The position numbers and the translations under genes are program-made. From contig JBOGCF010000013.1 in the NCBI GenBank assembly GCA_051656605.1, positions 112,686 through 176,685 on the forward strand: 64,000 nt of DNA, in the 5' to 3' direction. Numbering within the stretch: position 1 is the first letter of the stretch; every line of letters begins with the position of its first letter. Under the pieces are notes generated by a model. It saw nothing but the letters and a program-made list of their open reading frames with translations, did no database searches and had not been told where the DNA came from. Source of the stretch: UBA12018 sp051656605 (lineage in GTDB: Bacteria; Bacteroidota; Bacteroidia; Bacteroidales; CAMTPD01). Below, piece by piece: positions 33,550-41,614 of the stretch.

Positions 33550-34620
33550 ATGAAAAGGACACTTACAATTAATCTAGGCGGTAGCGTATTTACAATTGAT
33601 GAGGATGCTTATCAATTGCTAGATCAGTACTTGAGTAATCTTCGACTTCACTTCAAGGAAGAAGCCGAGTCGAAAGAAGTGCTACACGATTTTGAGTTGA
33701 GAATAAACGAACTATTCAGCGAGAAGATCCGTTTGGGCCATCAAATCATAACCATTGAGATGGTAGAAGAAGTGATCAAAAAGATGGGTAGTCCGGAAGA
33801 GATATTCGGAGAGGACGACGAAATGCATGCTCCGTACAATGAAGTAAAAGAGGAAGTCGTTGATACGACACTGGGCAAGAAGTTGTTCAGAGATCCCGAC
33901 GACAAGATTCTTGGTGGGGTATTGAGTGGATTGGCTGCTTATTATGGCGCAGACGTGGTGCCGCTTCGTATTGCAGCAATCTTGTTGGCTTTCTTTTCAT
34001 CAGGTATCACCATTCCTTTATACTTGGTGCTGTGGATTATTATTCCGCTTGCTCAAACGGCAACCGACAAACTAAGAATGCGTGGCGAGAGTGTAACGAT
34101 CGAAAATATAGGCAAAACCGTTACGCAGCAGTTTGAACAGCTGAAGCAAACGACAGACGCATTCTCTAAAAGTATCGAACCGAAAAGCTTTCTTCGCAAA
34201 GCAGGTGAAGTATTTATCAATATCGTGGGCATTCTTGCCAAGATCTTTTTGATCATCCTCGGAATTATATTCCTTCCGGCTGCATTCTTCGGGATACTAA
34301 TCTTGATCGTAGTCATGATTGCTTTATTTGCCGGAGGCTCTGCTTCTGCCTTCCATCTGTTTCCTTCGATCACATCGGGCTTCATGGATATGTCTCCTAT
34401 GTACGCATCGATCGGAAGTATTAGCATGATCGTTGCCTTGGGTATTCCGTTGGCTACTTTGATCTATCAAGCATTGAAGAATAAGATGAAATGGCCGCCG
34501 ATGAATCAGGCAGTAACATGGACGTTGATCATCGTATGGATTGCAAGTATCATTGGTGCAATTACTGTTTTATGCAGCCATACTTTTCAATCTACATTAT
34601 ATGATGTATTGATGTTCTGA
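33550..34620 (+). CDS. PspC-domain membrane protein
   Basis: A 356-residue protein. The N-terminal 100 residues are soluble and charged (MKRTLTINLGGSVFTIDEDAY, KKMGSPEEIFGED). A PspC domain (about 113-173) follows with KLFRDPDDKILGGVLSGLAAYYG and the helix VVPLRIAAILLAFFSSGITIPLYLVLWIIIPLA. Several further membrane helices occupy about 225-350. PspC-like proteins respond to envelope stress in other bacteria; a stress-related role here is an inference. It is co-transcribed with padR and is followed by a good terminator. Confidence 0.9.
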   Translation: MKRTLTINLGGSVFTIDEDAYQLLDQYLSNLRLHFKEEAESKEVLHDFELRINELFSEKIRLGHQIITIEMVEEVIKKMGSPEEIFGEDDEMHAPYNEVKEEVVDTTLGKKLFRDPDDKILGGVLSGLAAYYGADVVPLRIAAILLAFFSSGITIPLYLVLWIIIPLAQTATDKLRMRGESVTIENIGKTVTQQFEQLKQTTDAFSKSIEPKSFLRKAGEVFINIVGILAKIFLIILGIIFLPAAFFGILILIVVMIALFAGGSASAFHLFPSITSGFMDMSPMYASIGSISMIVALGIPLATLIYQALKNKMKWPPMNQAVTWTLIIVWIASIIGAITVLCSHTFQSTLYDVLMF

Positions 34621-34692
34621 AAAGGTTATCCTTAAAACACTCAACATAAAGATTAATAGATTTTCTAGGGTTAGAAAGATTATTGCTTACTT

Positions 34693-34725
34693 AAAATTGC
34701 CTCGAAGTGTATTCGGGGCAATTTT
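34693..34725 (+). terminator. Terminator of padR-pspC
   Basis: AAAATTGCC (34693-34701) plus CGAA (34703-34706) pairs with TTCGGGGCAATTTT (34712-34725) with one T/G pair, a near-continuous 14-bp stem ending in T. Confidence 0.85.
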
Positions 34726-34850
34726 GCATGATAACGTTTCCTTTTTGGTGTAAGCCCGTCGGCTCTTCTCCCAAATCACCACTCATATACATTCAATGAA
34801 TTAACACAATAATTACAGAATATAATTTAACGAATGTGTATAAAACAATA

Positions 34851-34966
34851 AAAGGTCGCTCCATCACGGAGGGACCTTTATTAATTTGTTGGTTAACAAA
34901 TTTATGAGTAAAAACCACTAATGAATTACACAATAATCAAACTCTCGACCCAAAAGTGAGAGTTTG
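34851..34966. repeat. Three consecutive hairpins
   Basis: First: AAAGGTC (34851-34857) with GACCTTT (34873-34879), and CTCC/GGAG inside. Second: AATTTGTT (34883-34890) with AACAAATT (34895-34902). Third: CAAACTCTC (34938-34946) with GAGAGTTTG (34958-34966). The last nine bases of the third contain the -33 TTTG of the downstream promoter. Confidence 0.75.
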
Positions 34967-35090
34967 AGTTATTCCTATTATCTAGGATAACTTTGCAAAT
35001 ATAACAACCTATTTCGAAATATAGAAATTTTTATTAATTATCATTGTCAAAAAAAAAGACGCTCCAATATATTGAAGCGTCTTTTGTATA
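34963..35090 (+). ncRNA. Candidate small RNA unit (promoter plus terminator, no ORF)
   Basis: TTTG (34963-34966) and TAACTTTG (34988-34995) with exactly 21 bp between them form a full promoter. Transcription would begin near 35002 and meet the terminator at 35054-35085. The expected RNA of about 85 nt has a small TATTTCGAAATA palindrome near its 5' end and no ORF. It could also be a spurious promoter. Expression is untested. Confidence 0.4.
35054..35085. terminator. Bidirectional terminator between the spacer and the HIT gene
   Basis: AAAAGACGCT (35054-35063) pairs with AGCGTCTTTT (35076-35085), and CAATAT/ATATTG inside extends the stem. On the minus strand it ends in nine T, serving the greA-HIT transcript. 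Confidence 0.88.
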
Positions 35091-35105
35091 TCTTATACAG
35101 TACAA

Positions 35106-35498
35106 TCAAAGTTGTTTACGGATAGACTCAGCTATTTCGGCTAGCTCTTCTGATGTCATCGTCAACTTTTTATGATTAAAATTCATATCCGATTCGGTAT
35201 TAATCGGAATCAAATGGATGTGTGCATGTGGCACTTCCAATCCAATCACCGTAAGACCAATTCGTTTACAAGGTATCGCCTTCTTAATTCCGGCTGCAAC
35301 CTGTTTGGCAAAAAGAATCATCTCCGATAAGGTATCATCTGAAAGATCGAAGATATAATCAACTTCTTCCTTTGGAATTACTAATGTATGCCCTTTGGAG
35401 AGTGGATTAATATCTAAGAAAGCGAAAAACTTATCGCTCTCTGCAATCTTGTGACAGGGAATTTCACCAGCCACTATTCTGCTAAAAATGGTCGCCAT
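35106..35498 (-). CDS. HIT-family (histidine triad) protein
   Basis: A 130-residue HIT protein of the Hint/HinT branch, a nucleotide hydrolase or transferase acting on purine nucleoside phosphoramidates. The N-terminal IFSRIVAGEIPCHKIAESDK and the central NPLSKGHTLVIPKEEVDYI are typical. The histidine triad is seen in VPHAHIHLIPI near residue 98. It lies 15 bp after greA and shares its transcript. The physiological substrate is not known. Confidence 0.95.
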   Translation of the reverse strand: MATIFSRIVAGEIPCHKIAESDKFFAFLDINPLSKGHTLVIPKEEVDYIFDLSDDTLSEMILFAKQVAAGIKKAIPCKRIGLTVIGLEVPHAHIHLIPINTESDMNFNHKKLTMTSEELAEIAESIRKQL

Positions 35499-35513
35499 AA
35501 TAGTAATCCTTTC

Positions 35514-35984
35514 TTAGATTGAAATATCAACAACCTCAAAGCTCATCACTCCTGAAGGTACTTTGATATCAACAACATCCCCTACCTTTTTGCCCATTAG
35601 TCCTTGAGCAATCGGAGTGTTTACCGCGATCTTTCCTTCTTTTAGATTTGCTTCTGTTTCAGACACCAAGGTATAAGACATTACTTGGTTGTTCTTAACG
35701 TTGCGAATTTTTACCTTATTCAAGATTTGAACAAAGTCTGTTCCAACTTGGCTTTCGTCGATCAAACGAGCATTTGCCAATGTTCCTTTTAGATTTGCGA
35801 TACGAGCTTCTAACAAGCCTTGTGCTTCTTTCGCAGCATCGTATTCTGCATTCTCCGATAAATCTCCTTTATCGCGAGCTTCGGCGATTTGACGAGAAAT
35901 CTCCGGACGCTTTACAGATTCAAGCATATTGATTTCATCCATCAATTTCTTGTATCCATCTGCTGTCATGTAAGTAACTGCCAT
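35514..35984 (-). CDS. greA: Transcription elongation factor GreA
   Basis: A 156-residue GreA, which stimulates transcript cleavage in stalled RNA polymerase. It has the N-terminal coiled coil (YMTADGYKKLMDEINMLESVKRPEISRQIAEARDKGDLSENAEYDAAKE, residues 5-53, acidic tip DLSENAEYD) and the C-terminal FKBP-like domain with NTPIAQGLMGKKVGDVVDI. The start at 35984 is preceded by a strong AAGGAGGAAA six bases away, unusual in this organism. The frame is open to 36128, but the extra residues do not look like GreA. Its leader contains a terminator-like hairpin (36042-36074). Confidence 0.96.
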   Translation of the reverse strand: MAVTYMTADGYKKLMDEINMLESVKRPEISRQIAEARDKGDLSENAEYDAAKEAQGLLEARIANLKGTLANARLIDESQVGTDFVQILNKVKIRNVKNNQVMSYTLVSETEANLKEGKIAVNTPIAQGLMGKKVGDVVDIKVPSGVMSFEVVDISI

Positions 35985-35990
35985 GAATAA

Positions 35991-36000
35991 TTTCCTCCTT
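35991..36000 (-). promoter_or_regulatory. Strong ribosome binding site of greA
   Basis: On the minus strand AAGGAGGAAA lies six bases before the ATG at 35984. Most genes in the window lack such a site. It fixes the greA start. Confidence 0.85.
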
Positions 36001-36034
36001 ATCTTTAATAAAACAAATTCAAAGTTTATAGTAA

Positions 36035-36074
36035 TAGAAAAGAGAATTCCGGCCCAATGTAGGCCGGAACTCTC
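36035..36074 (-). terminator. Hairpin with T-tract in the greA leader
   Basis: GAGAATTCCGGCC (36042-36054) pairs with GGCCGGAACTCTC (36062-36074) with one mismatch; on the minus strand TTTTCTATT follows. It lies downstream of the greA promoter at 36098-36105, so it may attenuate greA as well as terminate the upstream gene. Confidence 0.75.
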
Positions 36075-36097
36075 CTCATTCATTATATCGTCTATTG

Positions 36098-36105
36098 CAA
36101 AGATA
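36098..36105 (-). promoter_or_regulatory. -7 promoter element of greA
   Basis: CAAAGATA on the plus strand reads TATCTTTG on the minus strand. Expected transcription start is near 36092, giving a leader of about 108 nt before greA. Confidence 0.6.
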
Positions 36106-36156
36106 ATTTTTCTTTTTATCAAAGACAAATTAAAAACCTTTGCCGTTGTTTCTATT

Positions 36157-37314
36157 TCAAATATACGACTTTATATCATCTTCAAGCTTATTAAAGTTTT
36201 CAACACGCTTAACGAGATTTCCCTTCTTGTCGATAATAAACATTGCGGGAAGCTGTCGTACATTATATAATGCTGCTGTTTGCGAATAAACAGAACGAGG
36301 ATCAATAACTGTAATCCAAGGTAAATTTGCGGAAACATTTTTCCAGAAGTGAGCATCCGAATCAAGAGATACTTGATAGATCTCAAAGCCTTTATCTTTA
36401 TACTTCTGATAAAGGTCTGCAAGCATCATGTTCTGAGCCGGCGACCATTCTGCCTGATATGCCGTAAAGTTGACCAATACCGTCTTTCCTTTTGCAATAT
36501 CAGTAAGCTGCACGATTTCGCCTTTGTTGTTTGGAAGTTCGATGTCAAAGTACGAAACTTCTTCCGCTGCCATCTCCTGCTTTGCCGTGTTACGCTGCGC
36601 TCGAAGTGTTTTGATCGAACTCATCGCCAAATCTACAAGCTGTTTGGTTCTGGCCGAGTTTGGATAAAACGTATTCCAACTTGTTGCTACAGCACCATAA
36701 GCTTTGGAGTCTGTCTTATCATACGGATCGAGAAGCAATAAATTATTTACTTGTTGAAACAAAGCGAAATAAGCAGCCGCTGATCGTGGATTTGAATAGA
36801 TGTATTTACTTGCTACAGCTTTATAGTCGGCTACAGCTTTATCGACCCCTTCAAGGTATGCAGAATCGGAAATAAGCTTATGCTCATATTCATTAATTAA
36901 ACGATTAATCAATTGATTGGCATCAAGCTGCGCTAATGCTAATTCGCGCATTTTTTTGCTATCATCCGAACCTTTAACGTCATATAATGTAGGGAATGCT
37001 CCGGCGTCTGCGGTTACATCAATCGTTTCGATAGAGTCTACAGCCAAATTGATTAGCTGATCTTTGTATCTCAAACGATAAAAATCGGGAGCATCAGGAC
37101 GTTGACCTTTAAACTCAAAGCTTCCTTTGTTATTCAACACAACTGAATCAATAAACTCTACACCGTTTACTCCATTGTGTTCAAAGTAAAGAACTTTTCC
37201 TTCTGCACCGGCAACTTTTCCTTTAATCGTAAACTTATCTTCTTTTTTACAGGATACTATTCCTAATAAACTTACAATAAGCAACGCACAAAACAGATTA
37301 TAAAATACTTTCAT
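36157..37314 (-). CDS. Lipoprotein with DUF4369-like and TlpA-like domains, no CxxC
   Basis: A 385-residue exported lipoprotein. The start at 37314 gives MKVFYNLFCALLIVSLLGIVSC, with a lipobox ending at Cys (then KKEDK). The N-terminal beta-rich part (about 25-115; FTIKGKVAGAEGKVLYFEHNG) resembles DUF4369. A helical middle follows. The C-terminal domain (about 250-385) has a thioredoxin-fold pattern: KGKTVLVNFTAYQAEWSPAQN, YQVSLDSD and RQLPAMFIIDKKGN. The place of the WCxxC motif reads EWSPAQN, so both catalytic cysteines are missing and classical thiol redox activity is unlikely. The frame begins two residues earlier, which is not needed. Confidence 0.85.
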   Translation of the reverse strand: MKVFYNLFCALLIVSLLGIVSCKKEDKFTIKGKVAGAEGKVLYFEHNGVNGVEFIDSVVLNNKGSFEFKGQRPDAPDFYRLRYKDQLINLAVDSIETIDVTADAGAFPTLYDVKGSDDSKKMRELALAQLDANQLINRLINEYEHKLISDSAYLEGVDKAVADYKAVASKYIYSNPRSAAAYFALFQQVNNLLLLDPYDKTDSKAYGAVATSWNTFYPNSARTKQLVDLAMSSIKTLRAQRNTAKQEMAAEEVSYFDIELPNNKGEIVQLTDIAKGKTVLVNFTAYQAEWSPAQNMMLADLYQKYKDKGFEIYQVSLDSDAHFWKNVSANLPWITVIDPRSVYSQTAALYNVRQLPAMFIIDKKGNLVKRVENFNKLEDDIKSYI

Positions 37315-37340
37315 TGCCAAATTTTGATATGATTCATTTG

Positions 37341-37348
37341 CAAATATA
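37341..37348 (-). promoter_or_regulatory. -7 promoter element of the TlpA-like gene
   Basis: CAAATATA on the plus strand reads TATATTTG on the minus strand, 27 bp before the start at 37314. Confidence 0.6.
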
Positions 37349-37463
37349 CATTATTTTACATTTAGACAAGTCTTATAGATCAAAACTTATTATTTTTTTT
37401 TCAACGAAAACCTAAAGAGCTCATTTTATTTTCATTTTCACATGTTTACAGACAAACTTTGAT

Positions 37464-37471
37464 TACATTTG
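37464..37471 (+). promoter_or_regulatory. -7 promoter element of pnp
   Basis: TACATTTG, an exact TAnnTTTG match. The longest open frame of pnp begins with the TTG of this very element, so the real start is the ATG at 37514. Confidence 0.65.
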
Positions 37472-37513
37472 TGCGATAAAAAGAGTTTAGAGAAAATATT
37501 ACACAACAAGATT

Positions 37514-39721
37514 ATGATTAATCCAATAATCAAAACAATCGATCTTGGTGATGGACGAAACATTACCATAGAGACAGGCAAGTTGGCAAAACAAGCTGAC
37601 GGTGCAGTAGTGGTTACAATGGGTAACACTGTATTGCTTGCAACCGTAGTGGCAGCGAAAGACGCAAAAGAAGGCATCGACTTTATGCCTCTTCAAGTAG
37701 AATACAAAGAAAAATATTCTGCTATCGGACGTTTCCCTGGTGGATTTACAAAAAGAGAAGGTAGAGCTTCTGACTACGAAATATTAACATCAAGACTAGT
37801 AGACCGTGCTTTGCGTCCGCTATTCCCAGATGATTATCACGCTGAAGTTTACGTAAACATCACCCTATATTCTGCTGATGGCCAAGATATGCCGGATGCA
37901 CTTGCAGGACTTGCAGCTTCTGCTGCTCTTGCAGTTTCTGATATTCCTTTCAACGGTCCTATTTCTGAAGTACGTGTAGGACGTATCAACGGCGAGTTCA
38001 AAGTGAATCCAACATTCGCAGAACTAGAGCTTGCAGATATGGACATCATGGTAGGTGCAACAATGGACAACATCATGATGGTTGAAGGCGAAATGTCTGA
38101 AGTTTCAGAAGCAGAAATGCTTGAAGCTATTCGTATCGCTCACGAAGCAATCAAAGTACAATGTCAGGCACAGATTGAACTAACCGAAGCGGTAGGTAAA
38201 ACTGTAAAACGTGAATATTGTCACGAAGTAAATGACGAAGAACTTCGCAAAGACATCTGGGCTAAATGTTTTGACAAAGCTTATGCTATTGCAGCATCAG
38301 GTAATACAAACAAACATGCTCGTATGGATGCTTTTGCAGCAATCGAAGAAGAGTACAAAGCTGCTCTTGAACCGGAAGTTGCAGAAGAGAAAGCAGCTCT
38401 TATTGCTCGTTACTACCACGATGTAGAAAAAGAAGCAATGCGTCGTTGCATTCTTGACGAAGGAAAACGTCTTGACGGTCGTGCTACTACAGAAATCAGA
38501 CCAATCTGGAGTGAAGTTAGCTGTTTGCCTTCACCTCACGGATCTGCAATCTTTACACGTGGCGAAACACAATCGTTGACAACGGTTACATTAGGTACTA
38601 AACTTGATGAAAAACTTATTGACGATGTTCTTACACGCGACAAAGAAAGATTCATGCTTCACTACAACTTCCCTCCATTCTCAACAGGAGAAGCGAAAGC
38701 ATCTCGTGGAGTAGGTCGTCGCGAAGTAGGTCACGGTAATCTTGCACACCGCGCTTTGAAACGCATGTTGCCAGACAACTACCCTTATGTAGTACGCGTA
38801 ATTTCCGATATCCTTGAATCAAATGGTTCTTCTTCAATGGCTACTGTATGTGCGGGTACACTTGCACTAATGGATGCTGGTGTGAAGATCAAGAAACCAG
38901 TTTCAGGTATCGCAATGGGACTTATCTCAGAAAACAAAGGACAGAACTTCGCAGTTCTTTCAGATATCTTAGGAGACGAAGACCACTTAGGAGATATGGA
39001 CTTCAAAGTAACAGGTACTAAAGACGGTATCACTGCTACTCAGATGGACATTAAAGTAGACGGTCTTTCTTTCGAAATCCTAGAAAAAGCACTTGAGCAA
39101 GCACGTCAAGGTAGAATGCACATTCTTGGTAAAATCACTGAGACGCTGGCAGAACCAAGAGACGACTTCAAAGCAAATGCTCCACGTATCGAAACGATCA
39201 TCATCCCTAAAGAATTCATCGGTGCAGTTATCGGCCCTGGTGGTAAGATTATTCAAGGAATGCAAGAAGAAACAGGCGCTACAATCACAATTGAAGAAGT
39301 TGATGGTGCAGGCCGCGTAGAAATTGCAGCAAACAACAAAGAAGCGATCGACAAAGCAATGGCTAAGATCAGAGGAATTGTTGCTATCCCTGAAGTAGGT
39401 GAGGTTTACAAAGGTAAAGTATCTTCAATCATGCCTTACGGTGCGTTTGTAGAATTCATGCCTGGTAAAGATGGTCTTCTTCACATCTCTGAGATCGACT
39501 GGTCAAGACTTGAAAAAGTAGAAGACGCAGGCATCAAAGAAGGTGATGAGATCGAAGTTAAGCTTGTTGACATTGACCAAAAGACTGGTAAATTCAAGCT
39601 TTCTCGCAAAGTATTGCTTCCACGTCCTCCTCGTGACGAGAATGCAGCACCAAGAGAACCTCGTGAAAATAGAGAGCCACGTGAAAACAGAGCTCCTAGA
39701 GATAACTTCAAAAGAAAGTAA
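37514..39721 (+). CDS. pnp: Polyribonucleotide nucleotidyltransferase (PNPase)
   Basis: A 735-residue PNPase, the phosphorolytic 3'-5' exoribonuclease. It has a first RNase PH domain (about 10-215; GRFPGGFTKREGRASDYE), a helical linker, and a second RNase PH domain (about 310-540; GSGxR-like segment FSTGEAKASRGVGRREVGHG). A KH domain follows (about 560-620; IGPGGKIIQGMQEETGA) and an S1 domain (about 630-700; GEVYKGKVSSIMPYGAFVEF). The C-terminal tail is Arg/Pro-rich with three EPREN/APREP-like units, which may bind RNA. The start at 37514 (MINPIIKTIDLGDGR) is chosen because the upstream TTG lies in the promoter. Confidence 0.96.
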   Translation: MINPIIKTIDLGDGRNITIETGKLAKQADGAVVVTMGNTVLLATVVAAKDAKEGIDFMPLQVEYKEKYSAIGRFPGGFTKREGRASDYEILTSRLVDRALRPLFPDDYHAEVYVNITLYSADGQDMPDALAGLAASAALAVSDIPFNGPISEVRVGRINGEFKVNPTFAELELADMDIMVGATMDNIMMVEGEMSEVSEAEMLEAIRIAHEAIKVQCQAQIELTEAVGKTVKREYCHEVNDEELRKDIWAKCFDKAYAIAASGNTNKHARMDAFAAIEEEYKAALEPEVAEEKAALIARYYHDVEKEAMRRCILDEGKRLDGRATTEIRPIWSEVSCLPSPHGSAIFTRGETQSLTTVTLGTKLDEKLIDDVLTRDKERFMLHYNFPPFSTGEAKASRGVGRREVGHGNLAHRALKRMLPDNYPYVVRVISDILESNGSSSMATVCAGTLALMDAGVKIKKPVSGIAMGLISENKGQNFAVLSDILGDEDHLGDMDFKVTGTKDGITATQMDIKVDGLSFEILEKALEQARQGRMHILGKITETLAEPRDDFKANAPRIETIIIPKEFIGAVIGPGGKIIQGMQEETGATITIEEVDGAGRVEIAANNKEAIDKAMAKIRGIVAIPEVGEVYKGKVSSIMPYGAFVEFMPGKDGLLHISEIDWSRLEKVEDAGIKEGDEIEVKLVDIDQKTGKFKLSRKVLLPRPPRDENAAPREPRENREPRENRAPRDNFKRK

Positions 39722-39750
39722 TCTGACATAAACGACTATTTATAAGTTGA

Positions 39751-39788
39751 AAGCGGGACTATCCTAACAAGGATGGTTCCGCTTTTTA
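39751..39788 (+). terminator. Terminator of pnp
   Basis: AAGCGGGAC (39751-39759) with ATCCT pairs with AGGATGGTTCCGCTT (39771-39785), then T-rich. Confidence 0.8.
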
Positions 39789-39827
39789 TTTGTACCACAG
39801 CGACTTTAAGTGGCACGAGTCACTCCA

Positions 39828-39877
39828 CAAAAAAAGCCGTTCGGAATATAAAGCAAATGCAATATAAACCGAACGGC
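39828..39877 (-). terminator. Terminator of the fumarase gene
   Basis: GCCGTTCGG (39836-39844) pairs with CCGAACGGC (39869-39877); on the minus strand seven T follow. Confidence 0.85.
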
Positions 39878-39913
39878 AATTATCGTAGAATACAGTTCTA
39901 AATAGAAACCGTA

Positions 39914-41557
39914 TTATTTTTTACAAGGTAAACACATTGGTTTGATTTGTTTGAAGAAGTCGTTACCCTTATCATCTACCAAGATAAATGCAGGGAAGTT
40001 TTCTACTTCAATCTTCCAGATCGCTTCCATTCCTAGTTCAGGATATTCAAGACATTCTACTTTCTTGATATTTTGTTGAGCAAGGATTGCAGCCGGACCA
40101 CCAATACTTCCAAGGTAGAAACCACCATACTTATGACAAGCATCTGTTACTTGTTGGCTTCTATTACCTTTCGCGATCATGATCATGCTACCACCGTTAG
40201 CTTGGAATTCGTCAACGTACGAGTCCATACGACCGGCAGTTGTAGGACCAAACGAACCAGAAGGCATACCGGCAGGAGTCTTAGCAGGACCTGCATAGTA
40301 AATTGGGTGATCTTTTACATATTGAGGCAAGCCAAGACCGGCATCAATACGTTCTTTTAGTTTCGCGTGAGCAATATCACGACCTACAATGATTGTACCG
40401 TTAAGAGACAAACGAGTAGAAACCGGATACTTAGAAAGCTCTGCAAGGATTTCAGCCATCGGACGATTCAAATCAATCTTCACAGCATCACCTTCGCCTT
40501 GATTACGGAATTGTTCAGGGATCAAACGTCCCGGATTCTCTTCCATCTTCTCAATCCAAAGACCATCTTTATTGATCTTCGCTTTGATATTACGGTCAGC
40601 CGAGCAAGAAACGCCCATACCTACAGGACAAGAAGCACCGTGACGAGGAAGACGAACGATACGGATATCGTGCGCGAAATATTTACCGCCAAACTGTGCA
40701 CCGTATCCAGACTCTTGAGCCTTGCGAAGAACTTTCTCTTCTAGTTCGATATCACGGAAAGCTTGTCCGCCTTCGTTACCCGAAGTAGGAAGCTCATCGT
40801 AATACTTAGCAGAAGCAAGTTTCACAGTCTTCAAACAAGTTTCTGCAGAAGTACCACCAATCACGAAAGCTACGTGGTATGGAGGACAAGCGGCAGTACC
40901 CAAAGTAAGAAGCTTATCAACAAGGAATTTCTCCAATGTTTTAGGATTCAAAAGAGCCTTTGTTTCTTGGAACAAATATGTTTTGTTGGCAGAACCACCA
41001 CCCTTAGCCATGAAAAGAAACTTATACTCATTGCCTTTAGTAGCATACAAGTCGATCTGAGCAGGAAGGTTAGATCCTGTATTAATCTCATTATACATAT
41101 CCAGAGCTGCATTTTGTGAATAACGCAAGTTCTCTTGAGTATATGTATCGTAAATACCTTTCGATAGAGACTCTTCGTCGCAGCCGCTAGTCCACACTTG
41201 CTGACCTTTTTTACCCACTACAATAGCAGTACCTGTATCTTGACAAGTAGGAAGAATACCTTTAGCAGCAATCTCCGCGTTACGAAGGAAAGTCAAAGCG
41301 ACATATTTATCGTTTTCACTAGCTTCCGGATCGTTCAAGATTTTCGCAACTTGCTCTTGGTGTTCGGTACGAAGCAAGAAAGAAACATCACGCATAGCTT
41401 GTTTAGCCAATAATGAAATACCTTCAGCTTCAACTTTAAGGATCTCTTTTCCTTCAAATTCTACTACAGAAACATAGTCTTTAGACAAATGATAATATTC
41501 TGTCTTTTCCTTTCCCAATGGGAATGGCTCCTGATACTTAAAAGGAGGTGTTGCCAT
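39914..41557 (-). CDS. Fumarate hydratase class I (iron-sulfur)
   Basis: A 547-residue single-chain class I fumarase, which interconverts fumarate and malate with a [4Fe-4S] cluster. The alpha-like domain contains PTCQDTGTAIVVGKKG (first cluster Cys near residue 106). TAACPPYHVAFVIGG and GASCPVGMGVSCSADRN (near 310) hold further cysteines. The beta-like domain contains LNGTIIVGRDIAHAKL (near 390) and GPTTAGRMDSYVDEF. Length fits the E. coli FumA/FumB class (548). The symbol is left empty because fumA and fumB cannot be told apart. hflX lies 57 bp upstream on the same strand. Confidence 0.96.
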   Translation of the reverse strand: MATPPFKYQEPFPLGKEKTEYYHLSKDYVSVVEFEGKEILKVEAEGISLLAKQAMRDVSFLLRTEHQEQVAKILNDPEASENDKYVALTFLRNAEIAAKGILPTCQDTGTAIVVGKKGQQVWTSGCDEESLSKGIYDTYTQENLRYSQNAALDMYNEINTGSNLPAQIDLYATKGNEYKFLFMAKGGGSANKTYLFQETKALLNPKTLEKFLVDKLLTLGTAACPPYHVAFVIGGTSAETCLKTVKLASAKYYDELPTSGNEGGQAFRDIELEEKVLRKAQESGYGAQFGGKYFAHDIRIVRLPRHGASCPVGMGVSCSADRNIKAKINKDGLWIEKMEENPGRLIPEQFRNQGEGDAVKIDLNRPMAEILAELSKYPVSTRLSLNGTIIVGRDIAHAKLKERIDAGLGLPQYVKDHPIYYAGPAKTPAGMPSGSFGPTTAGRMDSYVDEFQANGGSMIMIAKGNRSQQVTDACHKYGGFYLGSIGGPAAILAQQNIKKVECLEYPELGMEAIWKIEVENFPAFILVDDKGNDFFKQIKPMCLPCKK

Positions 41558-41614
41558 AATTATTCTTGTTAAAGTATTTAATTAGTACGAATACGTTATG
41601 CAAGTTTTCAACGA

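Larger units (their letters stand above)
34621..35105. other. Spacer rich in hairpins between pspC and the HIT gene
   Basis: No ORF worth calling. In order: the pspC terminator (34693-34725), a repeated AATGAATTA(A)CACAATAAT at 34795 and 34920, three hairpins between 34851 and 34966, a full promoter at 34963-34995 that faces no gene, and a bidirectional terminator at 35054-35085. Confidence 0.7.
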
